64,000 nucleotides of DNA from Agromyces mariniharenae (GCF_008122505.1 NZ_VSSB01000002.1:620001-684000), one strand, 5' to 3'; shown: positions 25,315-34,488, counted from the first letter of the stretch. Notes: generated by a model not told the origin, from the sequence alone. A program made the numbers and translations.

Positions 25315-26004
25315 ATGAAACAACGAACCATCCTCGCCGCCGCCGCTGCCGGCGCTGTGTGCCTGAGCCTCGCGGCCGTCGCCGCACCGGTGCAAGCCGA
25401 GCCTCGAGAGCGGCCGGGCCTGGTGTACACCACCGTGTGGACTCCGGTCGGCATCTACTCCGACACTCGGTCCACCGGCCACTATGAGGCGACTCCTTCG
25501 GGTCTGCACATCTGGACCGAGGGATCGACGAGCACCGACAAGGTGGCCGGCTACCTGCCGAGCGACCTCGCCCTCTCCGCGGTCGCCGACGCCGACGTCG
25601 CGCTCGGGTACGCCTCCTACTCGGGGCAGCTCCCCGGCGCGCAGCTCGTGGTCGACATCTCCGGCGACGGCGTAGGCGACGGCATCCTCGTCGGCGAACC
25701 GAACTTCTACGGCGCGAACTGGTGGCTGAACAACGGGGCGACTGACGAGTTCAAGGCGCTCGACCCGAGCGGAACGAACGACTCGGGCAACGGCTCGGCG
25801 TACTTCGGCACCCTCGACGAGTGGTCGGCGGCCGCGCCGTCGGCGAAGGTTGTCGCCGTCGGTTTCAGCTTGGGCAGTGGTGCGAAGGGCGACGGACTGG
25901 TGACCGGGTTCACCGCCGCCGGCAAGACGTTCTCGTTCGTCGAGTCGTCGGTCGTCGTGACCAACCGTGACGGCGTCGTCGTCGACGGTCACAACAAGGG
26001 CTGA
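25315..26004 (+). CDS. Secreted protein of unknown function
   Basis: 229 residues. A Sec signal peptide (MKQRTILAAAAAGAVCLSLA, cleavage after VQA near residue 28) and no anchor predict secretion. The mature part contains VVDISGDGVGDGILVG (a calcium-loop-like D-x-D/G-rich turn), FYGANWWLNNG, GTLDEWSAAAPSAKVVAVGF and the glycine-rich LGSGAKGDGLV. This WW-linker-GFSLGSG pattern recurs in actinobacterial surface proteins as I recall, but no function is known to me. It stands alone, with a terminator directly downstream. Confidence 0.82.
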   Translation: MKQRTILAAAAAGAVCLSLAAVAAPVQAEPRERPGLVYTTVWTPVGIYSDTRSTGHYEATPSGLHIWTEGSTSTDKVAGYLPSDLALSAVADADVALGYASYSGQLPGAQLVVDISGDGVGDGILVGEPNFYGANWWLNNGATDEFKALDPSGTNDSGNGSAYFGTLDEWSAAAPSAKVVAVGFSLGSGAKGDGLVTGFTAAGKTFSFVESSVVVTNRDGVVVDGHNKG

Positions 26005-26024
26005 CCTCAGCGGCACAACCCGAG

Positions 26025-26053
26025 GGGCGTCCCGGCTTCGACCCGGGGCGCCC
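26025..26053 (+). terminator. Terminator of the secreted protein gene
   Basis: An 11-bp stem (GGGCGTCCCGG with CCGGGGCGCCC, one G-U pair) and 7-base loop lie 20 bases after the stop; TTG follows, so the T-run is weak. It also separates this gene from the leftward tRNA-Gly. Confidence 0.7.
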
Positions 26054-26096
26054 TTGCGCTGTCGCATCCAGGCTCAGGCGGAGGATCGATTCGTGG

Positions 26097-26170
26097 TGGA
26101 GCGGATGACGGGAATCGAACCCGCGTAATCAGTTTGGAAGACTGAGGCTCTACCATTGAGCTACATCCGC
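26097..26170 (-). tRNA. tRNA-Gly (anticodon UCC)
   Basis: Read on the minus strand the 7-bp acceptor stem GCGGATG pairs with CATCCGC; the anticodon loop is CTTCCAA with anticodon TCC and the T arm is GCGGGTTCGATTCCCGT. Discriminator T is followed by an encoded CCA. A -10-like TACGAT (26198-26203) lies upstream. Confidence 0.96.
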
Positions 26171-26265
26171 GCGGCGCCCGCGCGCGGGCACCGGACCATC
26201 GTAGTACACGGCCGAGGCCGGTCCCGGCAGGCGCAAGCGCGGCATCCGTTCGAGGGAGAACGCGC

Positions 26266-26637
26266 ATGAGCGGACGAGAGACGGTCGAGGCGCTGATCGC
26301 GACGCTGAACGCCGGAGACGTCGACGGCATGGACGACGTGTTCCACGAGGACGCCGTCATGGACTGGCCGCAGTCGGGCGAGCGCATCGTCGGCGGCGAC
26401 AACCGGCGAGGTGTCTACCGTGCCTTCCCGAAGCTGCCGACCATCACGCCGCGCCGCATCCTCGGCGAGGGTGACCTCTGGGTCGTCGAGGCGGGCCTCG
26501 ACTACGGCGACGAGGCCGAGTACCAGGCCGTGTTCATCTTCGAGCTCCGCGACGGCAAGATCGCGAGGGAGACCGCGTACTGGTCGCTCCCGTTCGAGGC
26601 GCCCGAGTGGCGCGAGCAGTGGGTCGAGCGCATCTGA
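26266..26637 (+). CDS. NTF2-like/SnoaL-type protein
   Basis: 123 residues. The start MSGRETVEALIATLNAGDVDGM plus DVFHEDAVMDWPQSG and the closing strands AEYQAVFIFELRDGKIARETAYW are characteristic of the NTF2-like cone fold (SnoaL-like polyketide cyclase or ketosteroid isomerase relatives). The conserved DGKI..E..YWS ending is the usual SnoaL-like signature. Such proteins bind small hydrophobic ligands or act as isomerases or limonene-epoxide-hydrolase-like enzymes; no pathway is indicated by the neighbours. Monocistronic between tRNA-Gly and the large membrane protein. Confidence 0.85.
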   Translation: MSGRETVEALIATLNAGDVDGMDDVFHEDAVMDWPQSGERIVGGDNRRGVYRAFPKLPTITPRRILGEGDLWVVEAGLDYGDEAEYQAVFIFELRDGKIARETAYWSLPFEAPEWREQWVERI

Positions 26638-26676
26638 CGGATGCCGCGGAGCGGCAGCGCACCACGCGCGTCGCTG

Positions 26677-29600
26677 TCAGCGCAACTCGCCGATCGAGTG
26701 CACCACGCCGCGCGCGAGGCGCAGCTGGCGCTCGTACGTCGCGGCGAGCGCGACGAGGATGACGCCCGCGATGCCGAGCCACAGCCACCACCACACGGCT
26801 TCGTAGACCCACGTGATCCACGGCCAGAGCTGCGCGATCGCGTGCACCAGCAGCACCCCGCCGCCGAGCAGGAGCGGGGCCTGCAGGCGTCGGACGGCGC
26901 CTGCCACCACGGTCGCCGCCGCGACGACGCCGAGCGCGATGAGCCGCCACAGCTCAGGTTGGGTGAAGTCGGCGATCAGCGGGGGTACGAGGAGCACCGC
27001 GAGGCCCGGGCCGAGTGCCGGCCAGCTGCCGAGCGCAGGGGAGCGGGACATCCGGATCGCGCCCGAGCCGATGAGCGCCGCGCCGGTCGATGCCGTGACG
27101 AGGTCGAACGGCTCGACGCCGCCGCGGATGAGCGCGGCGAGGCCCCCGAGCACCAGCACGCCGAGCGCGCTCCAGGCGAGGATCGGTCCGGCGAAGGGCC
27201 GCGCCCGGGACGCGACCCCGGCCACGTGAACCGCCGCGAGCAGGGGGAACAGCACCGCGGCCCGCAGGGTCGGCCGGTCACCCGAGACGATCGCGAGCAG
27301 CGTGGGCACGGCGGCAGCGACGACGGATGCCGCGAGCAGCACATCCCCGACGACGGTGGGCCGCGAGTCGGAGCGCGCCCAGATGACGGCGAGCGCGACG
27401 CCTGCGGCGAGGGCGAGCAGCGGCCAGAACTCGACGAGCAGGTCGCTCGACGCACCGGTGCCGACCGCCGCACCGCGCACCAGCGCCGCGCCGGTGAGCG
27501 CCGCCCAGCCCGTCGCGACGCCGAGCATGCGGATCGGCACGCCGCGTGCCCGCTCGGGCAGGAACGAGGAGGCGAGCCCGACGATCGCACCGGCGGCGAC
27601 GAGCACCAGCGTGCGGAGTTCGGATTCCGCGGCCGATGCGACGCTCGGCAGCACGGCCACCGCGGCGGCGGACGCGAACAGCGCGGTTCGGCCGAGCGCG
27701 GTCGAGTCCGGCGGCGCCGTTCGACGCCAGGTCACCAGGCCCCCCGCGATCGCGAGCCCCGCCGCGAGCGGCAGCGTGTACGCCTCGACGTCGTCGACGC
27801 CGGCGCCGGCGCCGGCCAGTCGGGTCCAGACGGCCGCCACCGCCAGTGCGAGGCTCAGCCAGGAGAGGTGGCGCGTGGCGGACGTGCCGCCGATCGGGTC
27901 GCCGTCGAGTCCGGCGAGGATGATCGGCACGGGCGCCAGCACCAGCAGGAGGAGCCACGCCTGATCGCCCGCCGAACCGATGGCGGCGAGCGTGACGACG
28001 CCGGAGACCCCGACCGAGGCCCGCCAGGCGAGACGTACGCCACCGTCGGCAGGCAGCACGAGCGGCGCGAGGCCGGCGGCGGCGAGCACGCCGGCGGCCG
28101 CGCCGAGCACCGACGGCGGCGCGTCGGGGATGGACGCGAGCACGCGTTCGAGTGCGAGGGCGATCATCACGGGGCCGGCCGCGGCCAGGAGGATGCGCAG
28201 GAGCCGTGCCTCGACCAGGCGGGTACCGACGCTCGCCACGACGGCGACGATCGCGGCAGGGAGCCAGCCGAGGATCACGACCCCGACGAGGGCCGCGGGG
28301 AGTGCGACCGCGAACGCGCCGACGACCGCGGCGGCCAGTGCCGGCGTGGCCAGGGCGAGGCGATCACGGGTGACCAGGCGCGGAGCGAATACGAACGCGC
28401 CGAGCAGCACGGCCGCGACCGTGCCGAGCCAGAGCCAGCTCGAGGTCCACGGATCCGCGACCTCGACGCCGGAGGCATCGAGCCACGACGGGATCGCGAA
28501 CGAGGTGACGGCGACGATCACGACCGCGAGCACGAGGTGGGCGGCGCCGACGACCTGTGCCGCGAGCTCGGCCCAGACCCGCGATGCCAGCACGCGACCC
28601 GCGATGACCGTGGCCAGGACGCCCGCGGTCGCCCACGGCCACACGTCCTCGTTCGACCAGCCGATCCACCACGCGAACGCGACGGCGCCCATGCCGAGGA
28701 TAGCGAGGACCGCGAGCAGCCCCGGCGCCGTGAGGCGGTCGCGGAGCGCGGCGAACCCCAGCGCGACGGCGCCGACCGCGACGAGGATCGCGACCGGCAG
28801 GGCCGTGCCCGGTGCCATCGCCCCGCCGATGATCCCGCCGACGAGTGCTGCGGCGACGGGGATGGCGAGGAGCTTCCGTGCCGCCCCCAAGAGGAGGAGG
28901 ACCGCGAGGGAACCGGCGGCGATCACGAACGGTACGAGGATCGTGGCGGCGTCGAGGTTCGTCTCCGATGTCCAGCGGATCAGGGAGCCATGGTCGACCT
29001 GCCACGGCGGGTCGCTCGCCAGGAGTCGTTCGAAGATCGTTGCGCTGATCAGGAACAGGCCCGGGATGGAGGCGACCGCGGCGACGGTGGCCGCGGCGAT
29101 CATCGCGGCCAGTGCGGGTCGGCGGACGATCGCCGGACCCCGCGTGACGGCGGCGAAGACCGCGGCGACGGCGCCGGCCGCGGCCGGCGCGAGCCACGTC
29201 GAGACCCCTTCCTCGAGTTCCGTGGCGATGCCGACCGCCGGCGCGAGCGCCATGGCCGCCCCGGCGCCGACGGCCGCGACGACGCCCCAGGCCAGTGCGG
29301 CGGGCACCCGCGCTGCGAGTGCGGCGACCACGAGCACCGCGCAGGCCGCGGCGACCGCGAGGAACGCCCAGGTCTGGCCCCAGGCGAGCCCGGGGAGCGC
29401 CCACGCCGCGCTCGCGAGGGCGATGACGGCGCCGACGAGCCCTGCGGAGCACAGGATGATCCGCTCGGGCGAGCGTGGGAGCAGCCAGACGGCGACGGCG
29501 CCGACCACGACCACGGCGAGGCCCCCGAGCCAGGGCCCGGCCCCCGAGTCGGGATCGATGGAGAACGCGAGCAGGAAGGCGGACACGGGCGCCAGCGCGG

Positions 29601-30435
29601 AGGCGGCGAAACCCGGGACGCGGATCCGGCTCACGACGCGGGTGCCTGCGAGCAGCGCGGTGACCACGGCGAGTGCGATGCCGGTGTACGCGGATGCCTC
29701 GAGTGCGTCGGAGCCGAAGAGCGCGTTCGCGCGCACGATCCACACGTCGAGCAGCAGCAGCACGACGGCGACGGATGCCACGCCCTCCGCCGTGCCCGGG
29801 AGCCCTCGCGCGCGGAGCAGCCAGGCCACGCCGAGCACGAGCACGCTGGCTGCGGCGATGATGACCGAGCGCACCTCGAGGCTCGCCACGAGGTAGGCGA
29901 CGAAGAGGAACACGATCGCCGTGACCGAGATGAGCACGACGCCGAGCGTGAGGAGGAGCACCTGCACGCCGGAGCGGCGCCGAGCCGGCGTCGTCGGTTC
30001 GGGCGAGGTGATCGCCTCGGCGACGTCCTGCGGCGGGAGCGGCGGTGGGACGACCTGCGGCGCGACACCGGCATCGGGAAGCGGCGGCGACACGGTTCGG
30101 ACGGCGACGCCCGTGTCGGGGAGGGGTGGCGGCACGGGGATGCCGATGGGCGATGCGGCATCGGGCATCGCGGCGACCGCCTCGCGCGCGGCCTGATCCG
30201 ACCGCATGCGATCGATGAACGACCGGCGGGCCTGCTCGTCCTCGTAGATCTCGGTCGCCAGTCGGAACAGCTCCGTCGCTGCCGGCACGGCCACGTCGAG
30301 GCCGCACACGTCGCAGCGCGTCGACGCGAGCGGGCTGAAGCACGCGGGACACCGCGTCGTGTCCACGAGCCAGGCGGGATCGGCGGGCCAGCGCCGGATG
30401 CCTCGAGCTTCGACGCTCGACGGTCGGTCGGTCAT
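26677..30435 (-). CDS. Giant multipass membrane protein, SCO7613 C-terminal type
   Basis: 1,252 residues. The N-terminal cytoplasmic part has a zinc-ribbon CPAC/CDVC (Cys29, 32, 41, 44), an acidic helix and a Pro-rich linker with repeated PPLPDTGV/PPLPDAGV units up to about residue 155. From there to residue 1235 it is an almost unbroken series of Ala/Val/Leu-rich transmembrane helices, at least 30 by eye. This layout matches the actinobacterial family named for the SCO7613 C-terminal domain; no biochemical role is known to me. A GTG two codons earlier (30441) is an alternative start. The gene stands alone, with a tandem-repeat region upstream. Confidence 0.85.
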   Translation of the reverse strand: MTDRPSSVEARGIRRWPADPAWLVDTTRCPACFSPLASTRCDVCGLDVAVPAATELFRLATEIYEDEQARRSFIDRMRSDQAAREAVAAMPDAASPIGIPVPPPLPDTGVAVRTVSPPLPDAGVAPQVVPPPLPPQDVAEAITSPEPTTPARRRSGVQVLLLTLGVVLISVTAIVFLFVAYLVASLEVRSVIIAAASVLVLGVAWLLRARGLPGTAEGVASVAVVLLLLDVWIVRANALFGSDALEASAYTGIALAVVTALLAGTRVVSRIRVPGFAASALAPVSAFLLAFSIDPDSGAGPWLGGLAVVVVGAVAVWLLPRSPERIILCSAGLVGAVIALASAAWALPGLAWGQTWAFLAVAAACAVLVVAALAARVPAALAWGVVAAVGAGAAMALAPAVGIATELEEGVSTWLAPAAAGAVAAVFAAVTRGPAIVRRPALAAMIAAATVAAVASIPGLFLISATIFERLLASDPPWQVDHGSLIRWTSETNLDAATILVPFVIAAGSLAVLLLLGAARKLLAIPVAAALVGGIIGGAMAPGTALPVAILVAVGAVALGFAALRDRLTAPGLLAVLAILGMGAVAFAWWIGWSNEDVWPWATAGVLATVIAGRVLASRVWAELAAQVVGAAHLVLAVVIVAVTSFAIPSWLDASGVEVADPWTSSWLWLGTVAAVLLGAFVFAPRLVTRDRLALATPALAAAVVGAFAVALPAALVGVVILGWLPAAIVAVVASVGTRLVEARLLRILLAAAGPVMIALALERVLASIPDAPPSVLGAAAGVLAAAGLAPLVLPADGGVRLAWRASVGVSGVVTLAAIGSAGDQAWLLLLVLAPVPIILAGLDGDPIGGTSATRHLSWLSLALAVAAVWTRLAGAGAGVDDVEAYTLPLAAGLAIAGGLVTWRRTAPPDSTALGRTALFASAAAVAVLPSVASAAESELRTLVLVAAGAIVGLASSFLPERARGVPIRMLGVATGWAALTGAALVRGAAVGTGASSDLLVEFWPLLALAAGVALAVIWARSDSRPTVVGDVLLAASVVAAAVPTLLAIVSGDRPTLRAAVLFPLLAAVHVAGVASRARPFAGPILAWSALGVLVLGGLAALIRGGVEPFDLVTASTGAALIGSGAIRMSRSPALGSWPALGPGLAVLLVPPLIADFTQPELWRLIALGVVAAATVVAGAVRRLQAPLLLGGGVLLVHAIAQLWPWITWVYEAVWWWLWLGIAGVILVALAATYERQLRLARGVVHSIGELR

Positions 30436-30488
30436 GCGCACACTCTGCCACGCGGCATCCGATCAGCGACCGATCATCCACAGCGCCC

Positions 30489-30695
30489 GTTCGGGGGTCA
30501 CGCTCCGCCCGACGGCCGCGACACGCGCTCCGATCGTCGTGCAGGAGACGTTCGGGGGTCACGCTCCGCCTGACGGCTGCGACACGCGCTCCGATCGCCG
30601 TGCAGTAGACGTTCGGGGGTCACGCTCCGCCTGACGGCTGCGACACGCGCTCCGATCGCCGTGCAGTAGACTTTCGGGGGTCCATCCGCCTGACG
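30489..30695. repeat. 61-bp tandem repeat, three full copies plus a partial fourth
   Basis: Units start at 30489, 30550 and 30611, exactly 61 bases apart, each beginning GTTCGGGGGTCACGCTCCGC; a decayed fourth begins at 30672. Copies 2 and 3 differ at very few positions, copy 1 at a few more. Each unit ends in GCAGTAGAC (GCAGGAGAC in copy 1), and the change at the start of copy 4 makes this TAGACT, a good -10 word. The array fills the space between the giant membrane protein gene and tRNA-Pro. No open reading frame is convincing. Confidence 0.9.
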
Positions 30696-30745
30696 CGTGC
30701 TTCGGCATGCCCGCGCGGGTGAATCGACGAGTTGAGTCAGCGACT

Positions 30746-30820
30746 CGGGGCGTAGCTCAGCTTGGCTAGAGCGCCCGCTTTGGGAGCGGGAGGTCGCAGG
30801 TTCGAATCCTGTCGCCCCGA
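30746..30820 (+). tRNA. tRNA-Pro (anticodon UGG)
   Basis: Acceptor CGGGGCG pairs with CGCCCCG; the anticodon stem CCCGC/GCGGG encloses TTTGGGA (anticodon TGG) and the T arm is GCAGGTTCGAATCCTGT. Discriminator A; CCA is not encoded. It lies 56 bases before tig and may share its transcript. Confidence 0.96.
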
Positions 30821-30876
30821 CGGGTCGCCCGAGACGAGACCCGACACGAACTTCCACACAACAGGAGATCCTCCCC

Positions 30877-32352
30877 ATGCCGACCACTTCGGTTGAGAAG
30901 CTGAGCCCGACGCGCGCCAAGCTCACCATCTCGGTGACGCCCGAGGAGCTGAAGCCCAGCATCGCCCACGCCTACGAGCACATCGCCGAGCAGATCAACG
31001 TGCCGGGCTTCCGCAAGGGCAAGGTGCCGCCGCCCATCATCGACCAGCGCGTCGGCAAGGCCGCAGTGCTCGAGCACGCGGTCAACGAGGGCCTCGACGG
31101 CTTCTACCGCGCCGCCGTCAGCGAGCACGAGCTGCGCCCCCTCGGTCGCCCCGAGGCCGACATCGTCGAGTGGCCGAACGAGAAGGACTTCTCGGGCGAC
31201 CTGCTCCTCGCCATCGAGGTCGACGTGCGCCCCGAGATCGAGCTGCCCGCCTACGACGGACTCGAGCTCACGGTCGACTCGGTCGAGGTCGGCGACGACG
31301 AGGTCGACGAGGAGCTCCAGCGCCTGCGCAGCCGCTTCGGCACGCTCATCACGGTCGACCGCCCGGCGACGACCGGCGACTTCGTGACCCTCGACCTCGT
31401 CGCGATCATCGACGGCGCCGAGGTCGACACCGCGAGCGGCATCTCCTACGAGGTCGGCTCGGGCGAGCTGCTCGAGGGCATCGACGAGGCGCTCGAGTCG
31501 CTCACCGCCGACGAGACCACCACGTTCGAGTCGAAGCTCCTGGGCGGCGACCACGAGGGCGAGACCGCCGAGATCACCGTGACCGTGACGGCCGTCAAGG
31601 AGCGCGAGCTCCCCGAGGCCGACGACGACTTCGCGCAGATCGCCAGCGAGTTCGACACGCTCGACGAGCTCACCGCGAGCCTGAAGGAGCAGGTCGCCCG
31701 CAACAAGTCGTTCGGCCAGGGCTCGCAGGCCCGGGACCTCCTCGTCGACAAGCTCCTCGAGCTCGTCGACGTGCCCGTCGCCGACAGCGTCATCGAGGAC
31801 GAGGTGCACCGCCACCTCGAGTCCGAGGGTCGCCTCGAGGACGACGAGCACCGCGCGGAGGTCTCCGAGGCCAGCACCAAGGCCTTCAAGACCCAGATCG
31901 TGCTCGACGCGATCGCCGAGGCCGAGAAGGTGCAGGTCAGCCAGGACGAGCTCACCCAGTACCTCGTGCAGGGCGCCGCGCAGTACGGCATGGACCCGAA
32001 CGAGTTCGTGCAGATCCTGAGCCAGAACGGCCAGATCCCCGCCATGGTCGGCGAGGTCGCGCGCAACAAGGCGCTCGCGATCGCGCTCGGCAAGGTCACG
32101 GTGAAGGATGCCGCGGGCAACGCGGTCGACCTCTCCGAGTTCACCGCCGTCTCCGACGCCGACGAGACCGAGGCGGATGCCGCGGCCACGACCGAGGCCG
32201 CCGAGGCGCCCGCCGAGGAGCAGAAGCCGGCGCGCAAGCGCGCCGCCAAGAAGGCCGACGCCGACGAGGCGCCCGCCGACGCGGACGCCGAGGCCGAGGA
32301 GCCGAAGAAGCCCGCGCGCAAGCGGGCCACGAAGAAGGCCGACGCCGAGTAG
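30877..32352 (+). CDS. tig: Trigger factor, ribosome-bound chaperone and prolyl isomerase
   Basis: 491 residues. The ribosome-binding domain has the signature [15 protein letters not shown] (compare GFRxGKxP), the FKBP-type isomerase domain spans about 150-240 ([15 protein letters not shown]...[19 protein letters not shown]) and the rest is the chaperone body. Trigger factor sits at the exit tunnel and shields nascent chains. Residues after about 435 form a non-conserved tail with two near-repeats [13 protein letters not shown] and [13 protein letters not shown] set in acidic Ala/Glu sequence. AGGAG lies 8 bases before ATG. tig followed by clpP1-clpP2-clpX is the usual bacterial order. Confidence 0.97.
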   Translation: MPTTSVEKLSPTRAKLTISVTPEELKPSIAHAYEHIAEQINVPGFRKGKVPPPIIDQRVGKAAVLEHAVNEGLDGFYRAAVSEHELRPLGRPEADIVEWPNEKDFSGDLLLAIEVDVRPEIELPAYDGLELTVDSVEVGDDEVDEELQRLRSRFGTLITVDRPATTGDFVTLDLVAIIDGAEVDTASGISYEVGSGELLEGIDEALESLTADETTTFESKLLGGDHEGETAEITVTVTAVKERELPEADDDFAQIASEFDTLDELTASLKEQVARNKSFGQGSQARDLLVDKLLELVDVPVADSVIEDEVHRHLESEGRLEDDEHRAEVSEASTKAFKTQIVLDAIAEAEKVQVSQDELTQYLVQGAAQYGMDPNEFVQILSQNGQIPAMVGEVARNKALAIALGKVTVKDAAGNAVDLSEFTAVSDADETEADAAATTEAAEAPAEEQKPARKRAAKKADADEAPADADAEAEEPKKPARKRATKKADAE

Positions 32353-32420
32353 TCGGCGATCGATCACCCCGCGGGGCCGGACGGATGCCGTCCGGCCCCG
32401 CGTCGTCTCCGGGAGGGATC

Positions 32421-32933
32421 GTGCAGGACTGGCAGCAGCGGGTCGACGCCGTGTGGGATGCCGCGGGCGAGATCGGCGGCGACGAGGTCGTCCGCCGCAT
32501 CGACGCGCTCGCGGCCGAGCTGCCCGACGACGACCCGCGCGCGCCGTTCGAGCAGGGCGGCGCCCGCGACTCGGCGGGGCTCGAGGCCGAGGCGGAGCCG
32601 TTCTACCGGCGGGCCCTCGACCTCGGCCTCGACGGACGGCCACGCGTCGAGCTGTACGTGCAGCTCGCGTCGACGCTGCGCAACCTCGGCCGCCCGCGGG
32701 AGGCGATCGCCCTCCTCGACGCGATCGAGCCGGAGGCCGGTGACCTCCGCGACGCCGTGATCGGGTTCCGCGCGCTGGCCCGTGTCGACGCGGGCGATGC
32801 CCGGCTCGCGGCATCCGAGGCGCTGACGGCCCTGGCCGAGCACGTGACGCAGTACCGACGGGCGCTCGGCGCCTACGCCCGGGAGCTCGCGAAGAGCGCC
32901 GGCGAGCCGCGCGACGGCGCGGCATCCGCCTAG
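32421..32933 (+). CDS. TPR-repeat protein
   Basis: 170 residues. Helical pairs such as EAEPFYRRALDLGLDGRPRVELYVQLASTLRNLGRPREAIALLDAI follow the tetratricopeptide pattern (A/G, A, L and P at the usual spacing), giving about two to three repeats. This places it with small TPR proteins common in actinobacteria, likely a cytosolic adaptor. The GTG at 32421 has GGGAGG 4 bases upstream and is preferred over upstream codons in the tig terminator zone. It sits between tig and clpP1; a link to Clp proteolysis is only suggested by position. Confidence 0.8.
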   Translation: MQDWQQRVDAVWDAAGEIGGDEVVRRIDALAAELPDDDPRAPFEQGGARDSAGLEAEAEPFYRRALDLGLDGRPRVELYVQLASTLRNLGRPREAIALLDAIEPEAGDLRDAVIGFRALARVDAGDARLAASEALTALAEHVTQYRRALGAYARELAKSAGEPRDGAASA

Positions 32934-32967
32934 GGCGAACAGCCCCGTTCGCGTGTGTTGCACCGGA

Positions 32968-32973
32968 TAGATT
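32968..32973 (+). promoter_or_regulatory. Candidate -10 element of the clpP1-clpP2 operon
   Basis: TAGATT lies 35 bases before clpP1. A GTTCGC word at 32947-32952 resembles half of the ClgR operator known for clp genes of actinobacteria, but the second half does not match well. Confidence 0.4.
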
Positions 32974-33008
32974 CGAGTGAACGCGACAACGGAAACGGAG
33001 CGAAATCC

Positions 33009-33599
33009 ATGGCCGAACCGACACTGCAGCCCGGTGTGTTCGATCGACTGCTGAAGGACCGCATCATCTGGCTCGGCTCTGAGGTGCGCGACGACAACGC
33101 GAACGAGATCGCTGCGAAGCTGCTGCTCCTCGCGGCGGAGGACCCGAAGAAGGACATCTACCTCTACGTCAACTCGCCCGGCGGCTCGATCACGGCCGGC
33201 ATGGCGATCTACGACACGATGCAGTTCGTGCCGAACGACATCGTCACCGTCGGCATCGGCATGGCCGCGTCGATGGGGCAGCTCCTCCTCACGGCCGGCA
33301 CGAAGGGCAAGCGGTACATCACCCCCAACGCGCGCGTGCTGCTGCACCAGCCGCACGGCGGCTTCGGCGGCACCGCGAGCGACATCCAGACGCAGGCGCA
33401 GCTCATCCTCGACATGAAGCGCCGCCTCGCCGAGATCACCGCGGCGCAGACCGGCAAGTCCGTCGAGCAGATCAACGCCGACGGCGACCGCGACCGCTGG
33501 TTCAACGCGCAGGAGGCGCTCGAGTACGGCTTCGTGGACCACATCCGCGAGTCGGCGCTCGACGTGTCCGGCGGCGGCGGGACCGACCAGGCTGCGTAG
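33009..33599 (+). CDS. clpP1: ATP-dependent Clp protease proteolytic subunit 1
   Basis: 196 residues. Catalytic triad Ser89 ([13 protein letters not shown]), His113 (LLHQPHGG) and Asp162 (GDRDRW) is complete, and [21 protein letters not shown] forms the oxyanion loop. With ClpP2 it forms a mixed barrel of two heptameric rings, fed unfolded substrate by ClpX or ClpC. The ATG at 33009 was chosen over in-frame codons further up because it gives the standard N-terminus. clpP2 starts 24 bases after its stop, so the two are one operon. Confidence 0.96.
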   Translation: MAEPTLQPGVFDRLLKDRIIWLGSEVRDDNANEIAAKLLLLAAEDPKKDIYLYVNSPGGSITAGMAIYDTMQFVPNDIVTVGIGMAASMGQLLLTAGTKGKRYITPNARVLLHQPHGGFGGTASDIQTQAQLILDMKRRLAEITAAQTGKSVEQINADGDRDRWFNAQEALEYGFVDHIRESALDVSGGGGTDQAA

Positions 33600-33623
33600 G
33601 ACGAGAGAAGAGAGAACGAGCGA

Positions 33624-34292
33624 ATGAACACCCCCACCTTCGGCGGCGTCGCGAACGGCGGCCTGCAGATGCCGGGCTCGCGCTACATCCTGCCGAGCTT
33701 CGAGGAGCGCACGGCCTACGGCTACAAGCGCCAGGACCCCTACGCGAAGCTCTTCGAGGACCGCATCATCTTCCTGGGCGTCCAGGTCGACGACGCGTCG
33801 GCCGACGACATCATGGCCCAGCTGCTGGTGCTCGAGTCGATGGACCCCGACCGCGACATCATCCTCTACATCAACTCGCCCGGCGGCTCCTTCACGGCCA
33901 TGACGGCGATCTACGACACGATGCAGTACATCCGGCCGCAGATCCAGACCGTCGTCCTCGGCCAGGCCGCATCGGCCGCGGCCGTGATCGCCTCGGCCGG
34001 CACCCCGGGCAAGCGCCTCGCGCTGCCGAACGCCCGAGTGCTCATCCACCAGCCCGCCATGGGCGAGGCCGGCCACGGCCAGGCCTCCGACATCGAGATC
34101 CAGGCCGCCGAGATCATGCGCATGCGCTCGTGGCTCGAGGAGACGCTCTCGCGTCACTCGAACCGCACGCAGGAGCAGGTCAACGCCGACATCGACCGCG
34201 ACAAGATCCTGTCCGCCGAGGAGGCCCTCGAGTACGGCCTCATCGACCAGGTGCTCACCTCGCGCAAGAGCCTGCCGGCGCTCGCGCGCTAG
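33624..34292 (+). CDS. clpP2: ATP-dependent Clp protease proteolytic subunit 2
   Basis: 222 residues. The triad is Ser117 (LGQAASAAAVI), His142 (LIHQPAMG) and the Asp in DIDRDKIL. It is longer at the N-terminus than ClpP1 (SRYILPSFEERTAYGYKRQDPY), as is usual for actinobacterial ClpP2. Both subunits are needed for an active heteromeric protease in mycobacteria (established for that genus). GAGAGAA and AGCGA precede the ATG without a strong Shine-Dalgarno sequence. A strong hairpin terminator follows. Confidence 0.96.
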   Translation: MNTPTFGGVANGGLQMPGSRYILPSFEERTAYGYKRQDPYAKLFEDRIIFLGVQVDDASADDIMAQLLVLESMDPDRDIILYINSPGGSFTAMTAIYDTMQYIRPQIQTVVLGQAASAAAVIASAGTPGKRLALPNARVLIHQPAMGEAGHGQASDIEIQAAEIMRMRSWLEETLSRHSNRTQEQVNADIDRDKILSAEEALEYGLIDQVLTSRKSLPALAR

Positions 34293-34308
34293 CCGATCCG
34301 ACCGCGTG

Positions 34309-34351
34309 AACGCGGCGGCCGACCGGTCCCGACCGGCTCGTCCGCCGCGTT
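34309..34351 (+). terminator. Terminator of clpP1-clpP2
   Basis: AACGCGGCGG pairs perfectly with CCGCCGCGTT, enclosing an inner GACCGG/CCGGCTC stem; TTTC follows. It ends the clpP operon before the separate clpX promoter. Confidence 0.7.
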
Positions 34352-34452
34352 TCGCGCGTGCGGGCCAGCGGCTGCCGCGGGGTTCGCGGAGCGCGAAACC
34401 GCGGCTCCACCCCAATACGGGCGCGCCACGCCGCAACGCTCCGATCTCGGGC

Positions 34453-34458
34453 TAGGCT
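34453..34458 (+). promoter_or_regulatory. Candidate -10 element of clpX
   Basis: TAGGCT lies 30 bases before the clpX ATG, downstream of the clpP terminator, suggesting that clpX has its own transcript. No strong -35 is seen. Confidence 0.4.
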
Positions 34459-34488
34459 CGGATCAGACTCGTCGACAGGGAGGGTTCG

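Noticed and set aside
26641..30573. A 1,310-codon open frame on the plus strand opposite the giant membrane protein
   Set aside because: Its product is Arg/Asp/Gly/His-rich with no fold; it is the antisense shadow of a high-GC gene. The minus-strand product has clear helices and a zinc ribbon.
30489..30695. Tandem array read as a CRISPR
   Set aside because: Repeat units are 61 bp and directly contiguous, with no unique spacers and no cas genes.
32947..32973. ClgR operator at clpP1
   Set aside because: Only the GTTCGC half is present; the second half does not match, so I list it only as a weak hint.
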